Shown: positions 24,628-33,294 of the stretch, piece by piece | Numbering within the stretch: position 1 is the stretch's first letter | Layout of the letters: each line of letters starts with the position of its first letter | Assembly: GCF_008369325.1 (NCBI RefSeq) | Contig: NZ_VOBI01000019.1 | Coordinates: 62,001 to 126,000, forward strand | DNA length: 64,000 nt | DNA from: Pseudomonas sp. ANT_H12B | GTDB taxonomy: Bacteria > Pseudomonadota > Gammaproteobacteria > Pseudomonadales > Pseudomonadaceae | Direction of reading: 5' to 3' | Position numbers and translations under genes: made by a program | Notes under the pieces: generated by a model | What the model saw: only the letters and a program-made list of their open reading frames with translations | The model's database searches: none | What the model was told of the DNA's origin: nothing

Positions 24628-25305
24628 TCAGGCCAGTGGCCCATTGAGCAAAGGAACAAAGCGCACGGAGCCCAGAACACGCCTGGAAAAGCCCTGTTCT
24701 TCGCGGATGATCAACATCAATTGTTGAACCTCGCCGGCCCCCACCGGAATCACCAGCCGTCCTCCCGGCGCCAATTGATCGAGCAGCGCTTGAGGTACAT
24801 CCGTCGCCACCGCAGTCACGATAATCCCGTTGTACGGTGCCAGTGCCGGCCAGCCCTCCCAGCCATCGCCCCAGCGGAATACCACGTTGCGCAGGTTCAA
24901 CTCGACCAGGCGTTCCTTGGCCCGGTCCTGCAGAACCTTGATGCGTTCAACCGAAAACACCCGCTCGACCAGTTGCGACAGCACCGCCGTCTGGTAGCCC
25001 GAACCGGTGCCGATTTCCATCACCTTGTCCAGCGGACCGGCCTCCAGCAGCAACTCGCTCATGCGAGCCACCATATAAGGCTGGGAGATGGTCTGGTTAT
25101 GCCCGATCGGCAGCGCAGTGTCTTCGTAAGCGCGATGGGCCAGTGCTTCGTCGACGAACAGGTGACGCGGTGTACGGCGAATGACTTCCAGCACCTTGGC
25201 GTTTGAAACGCCTTCTTCATACAGACGCTGAATAAGTCGTTCGCGGGTCCGCTGAGAGGTCATCCCGATGCCACGACGCAGAATATCGTCTTGTTCACGA
25301 GCCAT
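24628..25305 (-). CDS. pcm: Protein-L-isoaspartate O-methyltransferase
   Basis: The 225-residue enzyme repairs isoaspartyl residues in damaged proteins using SAM. It carries the SAM motif MEIGTGSGYQTAVL (about 95-108), the family signature ALPIGHNQTISQPYMVA (64-80) and GGRLVIPVG. The ATG at 25305 overlaps the surE stop (TAATG), implying coupled translation. A second ATG (MTSQRTRERL) 14 codons on would give the 211-residue form also found in the genus. It sits in the truD-surE-pcm-nlpD-rpoS operon-like block. Confidence 0.95.
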   Translation of the reverse strand: MAREQDDILRRGIGMTSQRTRERLIQRLYEEGVSNAKVLEVIRRTPRHLFVDEALAHRAYEDTALPIGHNQTISQPYMVARMSELLLEAGPLDKVMEIGTGSGYQTAVLSQLVERVFSVERIKVLQDRAKERLVELNLRNVVFRWGDGWEGWPALAPYNGIIVTAVATDVPQALLDQLAPGGRLVIPVGAGEVQQLMLIIREEQGFSRRVLGSVRFVPLLNGPLA

Positions 25306-26054
25306 TAGTGCAACCCCTCCAGCCAGCCATCGAGACTTCTGAAGGCATCATTAAAGGTGCGATCCAGTTGCAGTGGAGTGATTGAAACATAGCCCTGCAT
25401 CACCGCATGGAAATCGGTGCCCGGACCACCGTCTTCGGCGTCCCCGGCCGCGGCGATCCAGTAACCGGATTTACCGCGCGGATCGACAACCTTCATCGGC
25501 GCCGCAGCGCGTGCGCGATGTCCGAGGCGGGTCAACTGAATACCGCGGATATGGTCCAGCGGCAAATTGGGAATGTTCACGTTCAGTACCGTGCGCGGTG
25601 GCAGCTCAAGGTCAGCATGGGCTTCTACCAGTTTGCGCGCAAAGTAGGCGGCCGTGGGAAGGTTCTCTACTTGCCGTGAGACCAACGAAAAGGCAAACGA
25701 AGGACGCGCCAGGAAACGACCTTCAAGGGCCGCTGCCACGGTGCCGGAATACAGCACATCGTCCCCCAGGTTGGCGCCCAGGTTGATGCCGGAAACCACC
25801 ATGTCCGGCTCGCGTTCCAGCAAGCCGTTGAGGCCCAGGTGCACGCAATCGGTCGGTGTGCCATTGAGGCTGATAAAGCCGTTGGCCAGAGTTTGCGGGT
25901 GCAACGGACGATCGAGCGTCAGCGAACTGCTGGCGCCGCTTTTGTCCTGGTCCGGGGCGATAACCACGCATTCGGTGTAATCCGCCAGCGCAGCATAAAG
26001 CGCGGCGAGACCGGGTGCGGTTACCCCATCGTCGTTAGAAATCAGAATACGCAT
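25305..26054 (-). CDS. surE: 5'/3'-nucleotidase SurE
   Basis: The 249-residue metal-dependent phosphatase acts on nucleoside monophosphates and contributes to stationary-phase survival. The metal-binding ISNDDG (5-10) and VSGINLGANLGDDVLYSGTV segments are typical. The start at 26054 lies inside the end of truD (truD stop at 26042), a 13-base overlap, and its stop overlaps the pcm start. A longer reading from 26120 is just the truD 3' end in another frame. Confidence 0.96.
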   Translation of the reverse strand: MRILISNDDGVTAPGLAALYAALADYTECVVIAPDQDKSGASSSLTLDRPLHPQTLANGFISLNGTPTDCVHLGLNGLLEREPDMVVSGINLGANLGDDVLYSGTVAAALEGRFLARPSFAFSLVSRQVENLPTAAYFARKLVEAHADLELPPRTVLNVNIPNLPLDHIRGIQLTRLGHRARAAAPMKVVDPRGKSGYWIAAAGDAEDGGPGTDFHAVMQGYVSITPLQLDRTFNDAFRSLDGWLEGLH

Positions 26055-27100
26055 GGGCTGTCCGTCTGCCCCACCGGCACCAGATCGACGAGTTCGCGCA
26101 CCAATACAGTGGCGAAGCATCCGGCCGGGAGGACGAATTCCAGTTGCAGAATGTCAGGCTCGGGATAATGCCACGTCAACCCACCAATGGGCAGCCGCAG
26201 GATGCGACGTTCGTGGCTCATACCGGCGTTAATCAACCAGTCGCGCAAGTCTGATTCGCGAGCGGCGATTTCCTGCTCCAGTACATGGACAGCGCCAGTC
26301 GCCGGCGAGTCACCTTCGCCCCACTGCGGACCGGTCGGGTGCAAGTCGAGAATAGCCAGACGCGGGTCGCTGCACTCGGCTTCACCTGCCGGAAAAAAGC
26401 TGCGGCTATCGGTGAAGGCCAGCAAATCGCCGACCTGAGCTCGCTGCCAGGTGCCATCGGCGACACGCGCCGCCAACACCTGATTGAACAGAAAACTGCG
26501 CGCCGTAGAGAGCAGACGCGAACGCACGTTGCGCTGCTCCGGCAGCGCTTTACGCGCGGCCCAGGCACGGGCATCGACCACGTTACCGCCGTCAAACCCA
26601 AAACGCTGGGCGCCGAAATAATTGGGAATACCTTGCTTGGCGATCAATTGCAGACGCTCTTCGATCGCCACTTTATCGCCAGCAAATTGCGTCAGTCGCA
26701 AAGTGAAGCCATTGGCCGAGTGGGCACCGCGTTGCAGCTTGCGTTTATGCCGACCTGTCTTGAGAATTTTCAGCGTGTCGTTTTCGGCCGCGGACAAATC
26801 AGGATCAGCCTTGCCCGGCAGCTGCACGCTGAACCACTGGCGAGTCAGTGCCTGACGGTCCTTGAGGCCCGCGTAACTGACGGTACGCAATGGTACGCCC
26901 GCAGCCTTGGCGATCCGCCGTGCCGCTTCCTCCGTATTCAAACCGCGCTTTTCCACCCAGATCCACAGGTGCTCGCCATCGCCACTTAGAGGGATATTGA
27001 GAACTTCATCGACCTGGAAATCTTCCGCTGTCGCTTTCAGTATCGCGGTGCCGAGGGCTTCACCATAGGCTCGCGGGCCAAGCAGTTGCGCTTCGTTCAT
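26042..27100 (-). CDS. truD: tRNA pseudouridine(13) synthase TruD
   Basis: The 352-residue enzyme makes pseudouridine 13 in tRNAGlu. The catalytic Asp81 lies in AGLKDRQALTRQW. The TRUD insertion domain follows, with GIPNYFGAQRFG and a C-terminal LPIGGLTWHYPEPD. Length is normal. The start overlaps the ispF stop by four bases. Confidence 0.95.
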   Translation of the reverse strand: MNEAQLLGPRAYGEALGTAILKATAEDFQVDEVLNIPLSGDGEHLWIWVEKRGLNTEEAARRIAKAAGVPLRTVSYAGLKDRQALTRQWFSVQLPGKADPDLSAAENDTLKILKTGRHKRKLQRGAHSANGFTLRLTQFAGDKVAIEERLQLIAKQGIPNYFGAQRFGFDGGNVVDARAWAARKALPEQRNVRSRLLSTARSFLFNQVLAARVADGTWQRAQVGDLLAFTDSRSFFPAGEAECSDPRLAILDLHPTGPQWGEGDSPATGAVHVLEQEIAARESDLRDWLINAGMSHERRILRLPIGGLTWHYPEPDILQLEFVLPAGCFATVLVRELVDLVPVGQTDSPCVF

Positions 27101-27570
27101 GCGCGCAGCAACAAGGCAACGGAATGCACGGCAATACCTTCTTCGCGACCGACAAAGCCGAGCTTTTCGGTGGTGGTAGCTTTCACGTTCACTTGATCCA
27201 ACTCAACTTGAAGATCCGCGGCAATCAGCGCGCGCATCGATTCGATATGCGGGGCCATTTTCGGCGCCTGAGCGACGATGGTGTTATCGACGTTGCCGAC
27301 TTTCCAGCCCTTGGCGTGGATCAGTGCGACGACGTGACGCAACAGCACGCGGCTGTCGGCGCCCTTGAAAGTTGGGTCGGTATCCGGGAAGTGCTTGCCG
27401 ATATCACCCAGTGCGGCAGCACCGAGCAAGGCATCGCTCAAGGCGTGCAGCAGGACGTCACCGTCGGAATGAGCGAGCAGCCCGAAGCCGTGTGCAATGC
27501 GCACGCCGCCCAGAGTAATGAAATCGCCTTCAGCGAAACGGTGCACATCATAGCCGTGGCCAATACGCAT
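27097..27570 (-). CDS. ispF: 2-C-methyl-D-erythritol 2,4-cyclodiphosphate synthase
   Basis: The 157-residue enzyme forms the cyclodiphosphate in the MEP isoprenoid pathway. The opening GHGYDVHRF holds metal ligands Asp8 and His10. LLAHSDGDVLLHALSDALLGAAALGDIG and a C-terminal EKLGFVGREEGIAV segment complete the family pattern. The only candidate ribosome site, GGGGCG before the ATG at 27570, is part of the terminator hairpin of the upstream fghA gene. ispD, the other MEP gene here, lies at 30695. Confidence 0.96.
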   Translation of the reverse strand: MRIGHGYDVHRFAEGDFITLGGVRIAHGFGLLAHSDGDVLLHALSDALLGAAALGDIGKHFPDTDPTFKGADSRVLLRHVVALIHAKGWKVGNVDNTIVAQAPKMAPHIESMRALIAADLQVELDQVNVKATTTEKLGFVGREEGIAVHSVALLLRA

Positions 27571-27600
27571 AAAAAAACGCCCCGATTTTTGTCAGGGCGT
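27571..27600 (-). terminator. fghA terminator overlapping the ispF ribosome-binding site
   Basis: Read leftward, ACGCCC (27595-27600) pairs with GGGCGT (27577-27582), followed by a T run that touches the ispF ATG. The 3' arm doubles as the ispF ribosome site, so hairpin formation should both end upstream transcripts and shield ispF in read-through RNA. Confidence 0.7.
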
Positions 27601-27613
27601 GATTCTACCTGCA

Positions 27614-28459
27614 TTAGACGCCTAGGGCGCGTCCGTGATGTTGCAAGTGGTCGCCGATGAAGCTGGCTATGAAGAAATAGCTGTGGTCGTAGCCCGGTTG
27701 CAAGCGCAACGTCAGCGGATGAACCGCCAGTTTGGCCGCCTGTTGCAAGGCTTCAGGCTTGAGCTGAGTGGCCAGGAAATCATCGCGATCACCTTGATCG
27801 ACCAGCAGCGGCAGCTTCTCGCTTGCCTCGGCGATCAACGCGCAGGCATCCCATTCGCGCCACTTCGAACGGTCTTCACCCAGGTAACGGGAGAACGCCT
27901 TCTGACCCCACGGGCAATCCATCGGATTGTTGATGGGCGAGAATGCTGACACCGACTGATAACGCCCCGGATTGCGCAACGCACAGACCAGCGCACCATG
28001 GCCGCCCATGGAGTGACCGCTGATGCCGCGTTTGTCCGATGCGGGGAAATGAGCCTCAACCAATGCCGGCAATTCCTGCACCACATAGTCATGCATCCGA
28101 TAGTGACGCGACCAAGGTTCCTGCGTGGCATTCAGATAAAACCCGGCACCGAGGCCGATGTCCCAGGCGCCATCCGGATCACCCGGCACATCGGGTCCGC
28201 GAGGACTGGTGTCCGGTGCAACGATGATCAGTCCCAGTTCGGCGGCCAAACGCATGGCGCCGGCCTTTTGCATGAAATTTTCGTCGGTGCAGGTCAGGCC
28301 GGACAGCCAATACAGCACCGGCAACTTACCGCCCTGCTCCGCTTGCGGCGGCAGGTACACGGCAAACACCATGTCGCAGCCGAGCACGTCGGAGCGATGC
28401 CGGTAGCGTTTGTGCCAGCCGCCGAAGCTTTTCTGGCAGGAGATATTTTCCAGGCTCAT
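27614..28459 (-). CDS. fghA: S-formylglutathione hydrolase
   Basis: The 281-residue esterase-D-type alpha/beta hydrolase splits S-formylglutathione to formate and glutathione, the second step of formaldehyde detoxification. The nucleophile Ser150 sits in GISGHSMGGHGAL. LSGLTCTDENF, with the oxyanion-hole region, and a C-terminal DHSYFF His segment are visible. It starts eight bases after adhC stops and works directly on that enzyme's product. Confidence 0.95.
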   Translation of the reverse strand: MSLENISCQKSFGGWHKRYRHRSDVLGCDMVFAVYLPPQAEQGGKLPVLYWLSGLTCTDENFMQKAGAMRLAAELGLIIVAPDTSPRGPDVPGDPDGAWDIGLGAGFYLNATQEPWSRHYRMHDYVVQELPALVEAHFPASDKRGISGHSMGGHGALVCALRNPGRYQSVSAFSPINNPMDCPWGQKAFSRYLGEDRSKWREWDACALIAEASEKLPLLVDQGDRDDFLATQLKPEALQQAAKLAVHPLTLRLQPGYDHSYFFIASFIGDHLQHHGRALGV

Positions 28460-28467
28460 GACCGACC

Positions 28468-29580
28468 TCAGAAATGGATGACGGAACGGATGCTCTTGCC
28501 TTCGTGCATCAGGTCGAACGCCTGGTTGATATCTTCCAGGCCCATGGTGTGGGTGATGAAAGTATCCAGCGGGATTTCGCCGGTTTCAGCCATCTCGACA
28601 TAGCTTGGCAACTCGGTACGGCCACGCACGCCGCCGAACGCCGAACCGCGCCAGACGCGACCGGTGACCAACTGGAATGGGCGGGTGGAGATTTCCTGAC
28701 CTGCGCCAGCAACGCCGATGATCACCGATTCACCCCAACCCTTGTGGCAGCACTCAAGTGCGGCGCGCATCAATTGGACATTGCCGATACATTCGAAGGA
28801 AAAGTCGACGCCGCCATCGGTCATGTCGACGATGACTTCCTGGATCGGACGATCGAAATCTTTCGGGTTCACACAATCGGTTGCACCCAACTGCTTGGCG
28901 ATTTCGAATTTGGCCGGGTTGATGTCGATGGCGATGATCCGCCCAGCCTTGGCTTTGACGGCGCCGATTATCGCCGACAGACCGATGCCGCCGAGACCGA
29001 AAATGGCGACGGTATCACCTGGTTTTACCTTGGCGGTATTAAGAACTGCACCGATGCCGGTGGTGACACCGCAGCCCAGCAGGCAGACTTTTTCCAGTGG
29101 CGCTTCTTTTGGAATTTTGGCGACGGAGATTTCCGGCAGCACGGTGTACTCGGAGAACGTCGAGGTGCCCATGTAGTGGAAAATCGGCTGGCCCTTGTAG
29201 GAAAAGCGCGAAGTGCCGTCAGGCATCAGGCCTTTACCCTGAGTCGCGCGAATCGCCTGACACAGGTTGGTTTTACCCGACAGACAGAATTTGCACTGGC
29301 GGCATTCCGGGGTGTACAGCGGGATCACATGATCGCCGACTGCGACGGAGGTCACACCCTCACCAATCGCCTCAACCACCGCGCCACCTTCGTGACCGAG
29401 GATCGACGGGAAGATCCCCTCCGGGTCCGCGCCCGACAGGGTGTAGGCGTCGGTATGGCAGACACCGGAGGCAACCACACGCAGCAAAACTTCACCGGCC
29501 TTGGGCATGGCGACATCGACTTCAACGATTTCGAGGGGTTTCTTGGCCTCGAAGGCAACGGCGGCGCGCGACTTGATCAT
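28468..29580 (-). CDS. adhC: S-(hydroxymethyl)glutathione / class III alcohol dehydrogenase
   Basis: The 370-residue zinc dehydrogenase oxidises S-hydroxymethylglutathione with NAD+ (it is also GSNO reductase). Visible are catalytic-zinc Cys41 and His63-Glu64, structural zinc cysteines 93, 96, 99 and 107, and the nucleotide-binding GLGGIGLSAI. The ATG at 29580 (MIKSRAAVAFEAKKPLEIVEV) is the family start. A divergent LysR regulator lies about 110 bases upstream and may regulate it. Also known as frmA. Confidence 0.95.
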   Translation of the reverse strand: MIKSRAAVAFEAKKPLEIVEVDVAMPKAGEVLLRVVASGVCHTDAYTLSGADPEGIFPSILGHEGGAVVEAIGEGVTSVAVGDHVIPLYTPECRQCKFCLSGKTNLCQAIRATQGKGLMPDGTSRFSYKGQPIFHYMGTSTFSEYTVLPEISVAKIPKEAPLEKVCLLGCGVTTGIGAVLNTAKVKPGDTVAIFGLGGIGLSAIIGAVKAKAGRIIAIDINPAKFEIAKQLGATDCVNPKDFDRPIQEVIVDMTDGGVDFSFECIGNVQLMRAALECCHKGWGESVIIGVAGAGQEISTRPFQLVTGRVWRGSAFGGVRGRTELPSYVEMAETGEIPLDTFITHTMGLEDINQAFDLMHEGKSIRSVIHF

Positions 29581-29687
29581 GTGGATTCTCCAGTGAATAA
29601 AAACGAGACAGGGAGTGTAATACACCGCCTGACGGTGAATAATCCGGACAAAAGCAAAACATTATTGCCATACAGGGATAATCCTTG

Positions 29688-30584
29688 ATGTCCGAAAACC
29701 GCTGGGAAGGTATCGACGAGTTCGTCGCCGTGGCCGAGTGCAGTCAGTTCACGGCTGCCGCAGAACGCCTCGGGGTTTCGTCCTCCCACATCAGTCGACA
29801 AATAGTACGCCTCGAAGAGCGCCTTCAGACGCGACTGCTTTATCGCAGCACCCGCCGGGTCACGCTGACCGAGGCAGGGCAAACCTTTCTGCAACATTGC
29901 CAGCGCCTACAGGATGGTCGCGAAGAAGCACTGCGAGCGGTGGGGGACCTGACTAGCGAACCCAAAGGCATGCTGCGCATGACCTGCGCCGTGGCGTACG
30001 GCGAACGATTCATCGTGCCGCTGGTGACCCGCTTCATGGGGCTTTACCCGCAACTTCGAATCGATATTGAACTGAGCAATCGTCAACTCGACCTCGTGCA
30101 CGAAGGGCTGGACCTGGCGATTCGCCTCGGTCGCCTCCAGGACTCACGACTGGTGGCAACGCGATTGGCACCTCGACGCATGTACCTGTGCGCGTCGCCG
30201 TCCTACCTGGAACGGTATGGTCGCCCACACAGTTTGTCGGAACTGAGCCGTCATAACTGTCTCATCGGCAGTTCGGATATCTGGAAACTGGAACAGAACG
30301 GGCGGGAATTTTCCCAGCGGGTGCAGGGAAACTGGCGCTGTAACAGTGGGCAAGCGGTATTGGATGCGGCGCTGCAAGGGGTCGGGCTGTGTCAGTTGCC
30401 GGACTATTACGTGCTGGAGCATTTGAAAAACGGCGAATTGATTTCGCTACTGGACGCGCATCAACCGCCGAACACAGCCGTATGGGCGCTTTACCCACAG
30501 CAGCGGCATTTGTCGCCCAAGGTGCGCAAGTTGGTGGATTATTTGAAGGAAGGGTTGGCTGAGCGGTCGGAGTATCGAAGTTAA
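29688..30584 (+). CDS. LysR-family transcriptional regulator
   Basis: The 298-residue regulator has an N-terminal winged helix-turn-helix (residues 5-63, FTAAAERLGVSSSHISRQIV) and a C-terminal substrate-binding domain with LDLAIRLGRLQDS and MYLCASPSYLERYGRP. The ATG at 29688 is preferred to an adjacent TTG. Divergent placement to adhC-fghA with a shared intergenic region suggests control of formaldehyde detoxification genes. This follows the common LysR arrangement and is not proved by the sequence. The effector is unknown. Confidence 0.88.
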   Translation: MSENRWEGIDEFVAVAECSQFTAAAERLGVSSSHISRQIVRLEERLQTRLLYRSTRRVTLTEAGQTFLQHCQRLQDGREEALRAVGDLTSEPKGMLRMTCAVAYGERFIVPLVTRFMGLYPQLRIDIELSNRQLDLVHEGLDLAIRLGRLQDSRLVATRLAPRRMYLCASPSYLERYGRPHSLSELSRHNCLIGSSDIWKLEQNGREFSQRVQGNWRCNSGQAVLDAALQGVGLCQLPDYYVLEHLKNGELISLLDAHQPPNTAVWALYPQQRHLSPKVRKLVDYLKEGLAERSEYRS

Positions 30585-30631
30585 CTTAAGCGTTAGCTGG
30601 GCCGCTGAAAAGGTGTGCAACACAAAACAAA

Positions 30632-30651
30632 TGTGGGAGCAAGCTTGCTCC
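30632..30651. repeat. REP-like element
   Basis: TGTGGGAGCAAGCTTGCTCC, followed by GC-rich sequence and GATAGCGATT, matches the extragenic palindrome common in the P. fluorescens group. It lies between the convergent lysR and ispD genes. Confidence 0.6.
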
Positions 30652-30694
30652 GGGCGGCGTTCCGACGATAGCGATTGAACAGTCAACGAGCAAC

Positions 30695-31402
30695 TCAGCG
30701 GCGGTTGGACCAGCGCTGCTGCAACCATTCGAGGTCTTCGGGGCGAGTGACTTTCACATTATCCGCTCGTCCTTCAATCAGTCGCGGCGCCAGACCCGCC
30801 CATTCCATGGCCGAAGCTTCATCGGTGATGACCGCATCGGCCACCAGACTGTCGGCCAACGCCCGATGCAATGCACCAAGGCGAAACATCTGCGGCGTGT
30901 AAGCCTGCCAGATCACACTGCGATCCACGGTTTCGACAACACGGCCCTGCTTGTCGACCCGTTTGAGGGTATCGCGTGCCGGAACCGCCAACAGTCCGCC
31001 AACCGGATCGTCAGCCAGTTCACTCAGCAACTTATCCAGATCATCGCCACTCAGGTTCGGCCGCGCGGCATCGTGAACCAACACCCAATCCTCATCGTCA
31101 GCGCCCTGCGCATGCAAATGCAGCAGCGCATTGAGCACCGACCCGGAACGCTCGTCGTCGCCGTCAACGCGCTGAATACGCCAATCGCCAGCACACGCCA
31201 GGTTTGGCCAATAAGGATCATCAACAGCAAGACAGACCACCAACCCCTTCAGGGAAGGATGATCAAGGAAACAGCCGAGGCTGTGTTCGAGAATAGTGCG
31301 CCCGCCCAGTTGCAAGTATTGCTTGGGACGGTCCGCGGCCATACGGGCACCGACGCCCGCGGCAGGAACTACAGCCCAGAAGGCCGGTAACGAGGGATTC
31401 AT
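30695..31402 (-). CDS. ispD: 2-C-methyl-D-erythritol 4-phosphate cytidylyltransferase
   Basis: The 235-residue enzyme couples CTP to MEP in isoprenoid synthesis. The nucleotide-binding PAAGVGARMAADRPKQYLQL (about 13-32) and VLVHDAARPNLS are characteristic. Its start overlaps the ftsB stop by four bases. ftsB-ispD is a conserved pair in gammaproteobacteria. Confidence 0.96.
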   Translation of the reverse strand: MNPSLPAFWAVVPAAGVGARMAADRPKQYLQLGGRTILEHSLGCFLDHPSLKGLVVCLAVDDPYWPNLACAGDWRIQRVDGDDERSGSVLNALLHLHAQGADDEDWVLVHDAARPNLSGDDLDKLLSELADDPVGGLLAVPARDTLKRVDKQGRVVETVDRSVIWQAYTPQMFRLGALHRALADSLVADAVITDEASAMEWAGLAPRLIEGRADNVKVTRPEDLEWLQQRWSNRR

Positions 31403-31677
31403 TGAGCCAACTGGTAAAGGGTTTCACCGTCCTTGACCATGCCCAACTCATGGCGAGCCCGCTCTTCAACGGTCTCCATGCCCTTTTTCAACTCACTGAC
31501 TTCAGCGTCCATGACCCGATTGCGTTCCAGCAAACCTTCATTCTCCGCGTGCTGATCTGCGATCTGCTGAGTCAGTTCGGCCACTTGCGCCAGACTGCCA
31601 TCACCCACCCACAGGCGGTATTGCAAGCCAGCCAGCAGCAAGAGCAAGACGAGGAACAACCAATTGGGACTGCGCAT
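31399..31677 (-). CDS. ftsB: Cell division protein FtsB
   Basis: The 92-residue protein has a short cytoplasmic start, one membrane helix (about 6-20, WLFLVLLLLLAGLQY) and a coiled coil (about 30-72) ending in a conserved ARHELGMVKDGE segment. It forms the FtsQBL complex at the septum. It overlaps ispD by four bases and follows eno after about 170 bases. Confidence 0.95.
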   Translation of the reverse strand: MRSPNWLFLVLLLLLAGLQYRLWVGDGSLAQVAELTQQIADQHAENEGLLERNRVMDAEVSELKKGMETVEERARHELGMVKDGETLYQLAQ

Positions 31678-31735
31678 CGAATATCAGGTATCCAGTGAAA
31701 AAAGACAGCCATGCCAAACTTTGAAGCTTCTGATA

Positions 31736-31766
31736 GCACGAAGCCTGGAAGACCCAGGCTTGTGCT
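31736..31766 (-). terminator. Hairpin downstream of eno
   Basis: AAGCCTGG and CCAGGCTT pair with a short loop, extended by outer AGCAC/GTGCT. There is no strong T run on either strand, so it may act as an mRNA 3' stabiliser as much as a terminator. Confidence 0.45.
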
Positions 31767-31848
31767 GATAAGGCATCAGATTAGTGGCAAATCCATCGCT
31801 GTAGCGATTTTTCCGACACAATCCGGTGTCTTTTTTATCACGTACTAC

Positions 31849-33138
31849 TTAACCGCGGAACTCGCTGCGACCGTTGTACTTGGCTTTGCCATTCAACTGC
31901 TCTTCGATACGCAGCAGTTGGTTGTACTTGGAAACGCGATCGGAGCGGCACAGGGAGCCGGTCTTGATCTGGCCAGCCGAGGTGCCCACAGCCAGGTCGG
32001 CAATGGTCGAATCTTCGGTTTCGCCGGAGCGGTGCGAGATGACGGCAGTGTAACCAGCAGCCTTGGCCATCTGGATGGCTTCCAGGGTTTCGGTCAGGGT
32101 GCCGATCTGGTTGAACTTGATCAGGATCGAGTTGGCGATCTTTTTATCGATGCCTTCTTTCAGGATCTTGGTGTTGGTTACGAACAGGTCGTCGCCTACC
32201 AGTTGGACTTTCTCGCCGATCTTGTCGGTGAGGATTTTCCAGCCAGCCCAGTCGGACTCGTCCAGGCCATCTTCGATCGAGATGATCGGGTAACGCTCGG
32301 TCAGACCTTTGAGGTAATCAGCGAAACCTTCAGCGGTGAACACCTGACCTTCGCCGGACAGGTTGTATTTACCGTCTTCGTAGAACTCGCTCGCCGCGCA
32401 GTCCAGCGCCAGGGTCACGTCGGTGCCCAGCTTGTAACCGGCATTGGCCACGGCTTCGGAGATCACTTTCAAAGCGTCTTCGTTGGAGGCCAGGTTCGGT
32501 GCGAAACCACCTTCGTCACCAACAGCAGTGCTCAGGCCACGGGCCTTCAGAACAGCTTTCAGGTGATGGAAAATCTCGGTGCCCATGCGCAGACCTTCCG
32601 AGAAAGACTTGGCGCCAACCGGCTGAACCATGAATTCTTGGATGTCGACGTTGTTATCGGCGTGCTCGCCACCGTTGATGATGTTCATCATCGGAACCGG
32701 CATCGAGTAAACACCCGGGGTGCCGTTCAGGTTGGCGATGTGAGCGTACAACGGCAGGTCCTGGTCCTGTGCTGCTGCCTTGGCTGCTGCCAGGGAAACG
32801 GCGAGGATCGCGTTAGCGCCCAGGGAACCTTTGTTTTCAGTACCGTCGAGCTTGATCATCGCGTGATCGAGCGCTTTCTGGTCGCTTGGGTCTGCACCTT
32901 TCAACAAGTCGCGGATCGGACCGTTGATATTGGCTACGGCTTTGAGTACGCCCTTGCCCAGGTAACGGCTCTTGTCGCCATCACGCAGCTCGAGCGCTTC
33001 ACGCGAGCCAGTGGAAGCACCGGACGGCGCGCAAGCACTACCGATGATGCCGTTATCGAGAAGCACGTCCGCTTCCACGGTGGGGTTGCCACGGGAGTCG
33101 AGAACTTCACGACCTTTGATGTCGACGATTTTTGCCAT
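31849..33138 (-). CDS. eno: Enolase
   Basis: The 429-residue enzyme interconverts 2-phosphoglycerate and phosphoenolpyruvate and is a degradosome partner in many proteobacteria. MAKIVDIKGREVLDSRGNPT, the metal-binding SIEDGLDESDW and LIKFNQIGT followed by ISHRSGETEDSTIADLAVG are all intact. The ATG at 33138 is the family start. Gene order pyrG-kdsA-eno-ftsB-ispD is conserved in Pseudomonas. Confidence 0.97.
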   Translation of the reverse strand: MAKIVDIKGREVLDSRGNPTVEADVLLDNGIIGSACAPSGASTGSREALELRDGDKSRYLGKGVLKAVANINGPIRDLLKGADPSDQKALDHAMIKLDGTENKGSLGANAILAVSLAAAKAAAQDQDLPLYAHIANLNGTPGVYSMPVPMMNIINGGEHADNNVDIQEFMVQPVGAKSFSEGLRMGTEIFHHLKAVLKARGLSTAVGDEGGFAPNLASNEDALKVISEAVANAGYKLGTDVTLALDCAASEFYEDGKYNLSGEGQVFTAEGFADYLKGLTERYPIISIEDGLDESDWAGWKILTDKIGEKVQLVGDDLFVTNTKILKEGIDKKIANSILIKFNQIGTLTETLEAIQMAKAAGYTAVISHRSGETEDSTIADLAVGTSAGQIKTGSLCRSDRVSKYNQLLRIEEQLNGKAKYNGRSEFRG

Positions 33139-33236
33139 TGTTGTAAACACTCCAAAGTTGACGAAAACGACGCAGCTAGAGGAAATCTTTTACCGTCGGC
33201 AAGTGATGTGCAGCAGGCAGACTTGCGGGCGATAAG

Positions 33237-33258
33237 GCTCAGGCCCGAGGGCCTGAGC
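33237..33258. terminator. Palindromic hairpin between kdsA and eno
   Basis: Perfect 10-bp arms, GCTCAGGCCC/GGGCCTGAGC, with a 2-base centre. No T run follows in the direction of kdsA transcription, so it may be a pause, processing or partial termination site rather than a strong terminator. Confidence 0.5.
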
Positions 33259-33294
33259 ATTAATTCGTGCGGTACTTTACCGGAGAAATGAGAT

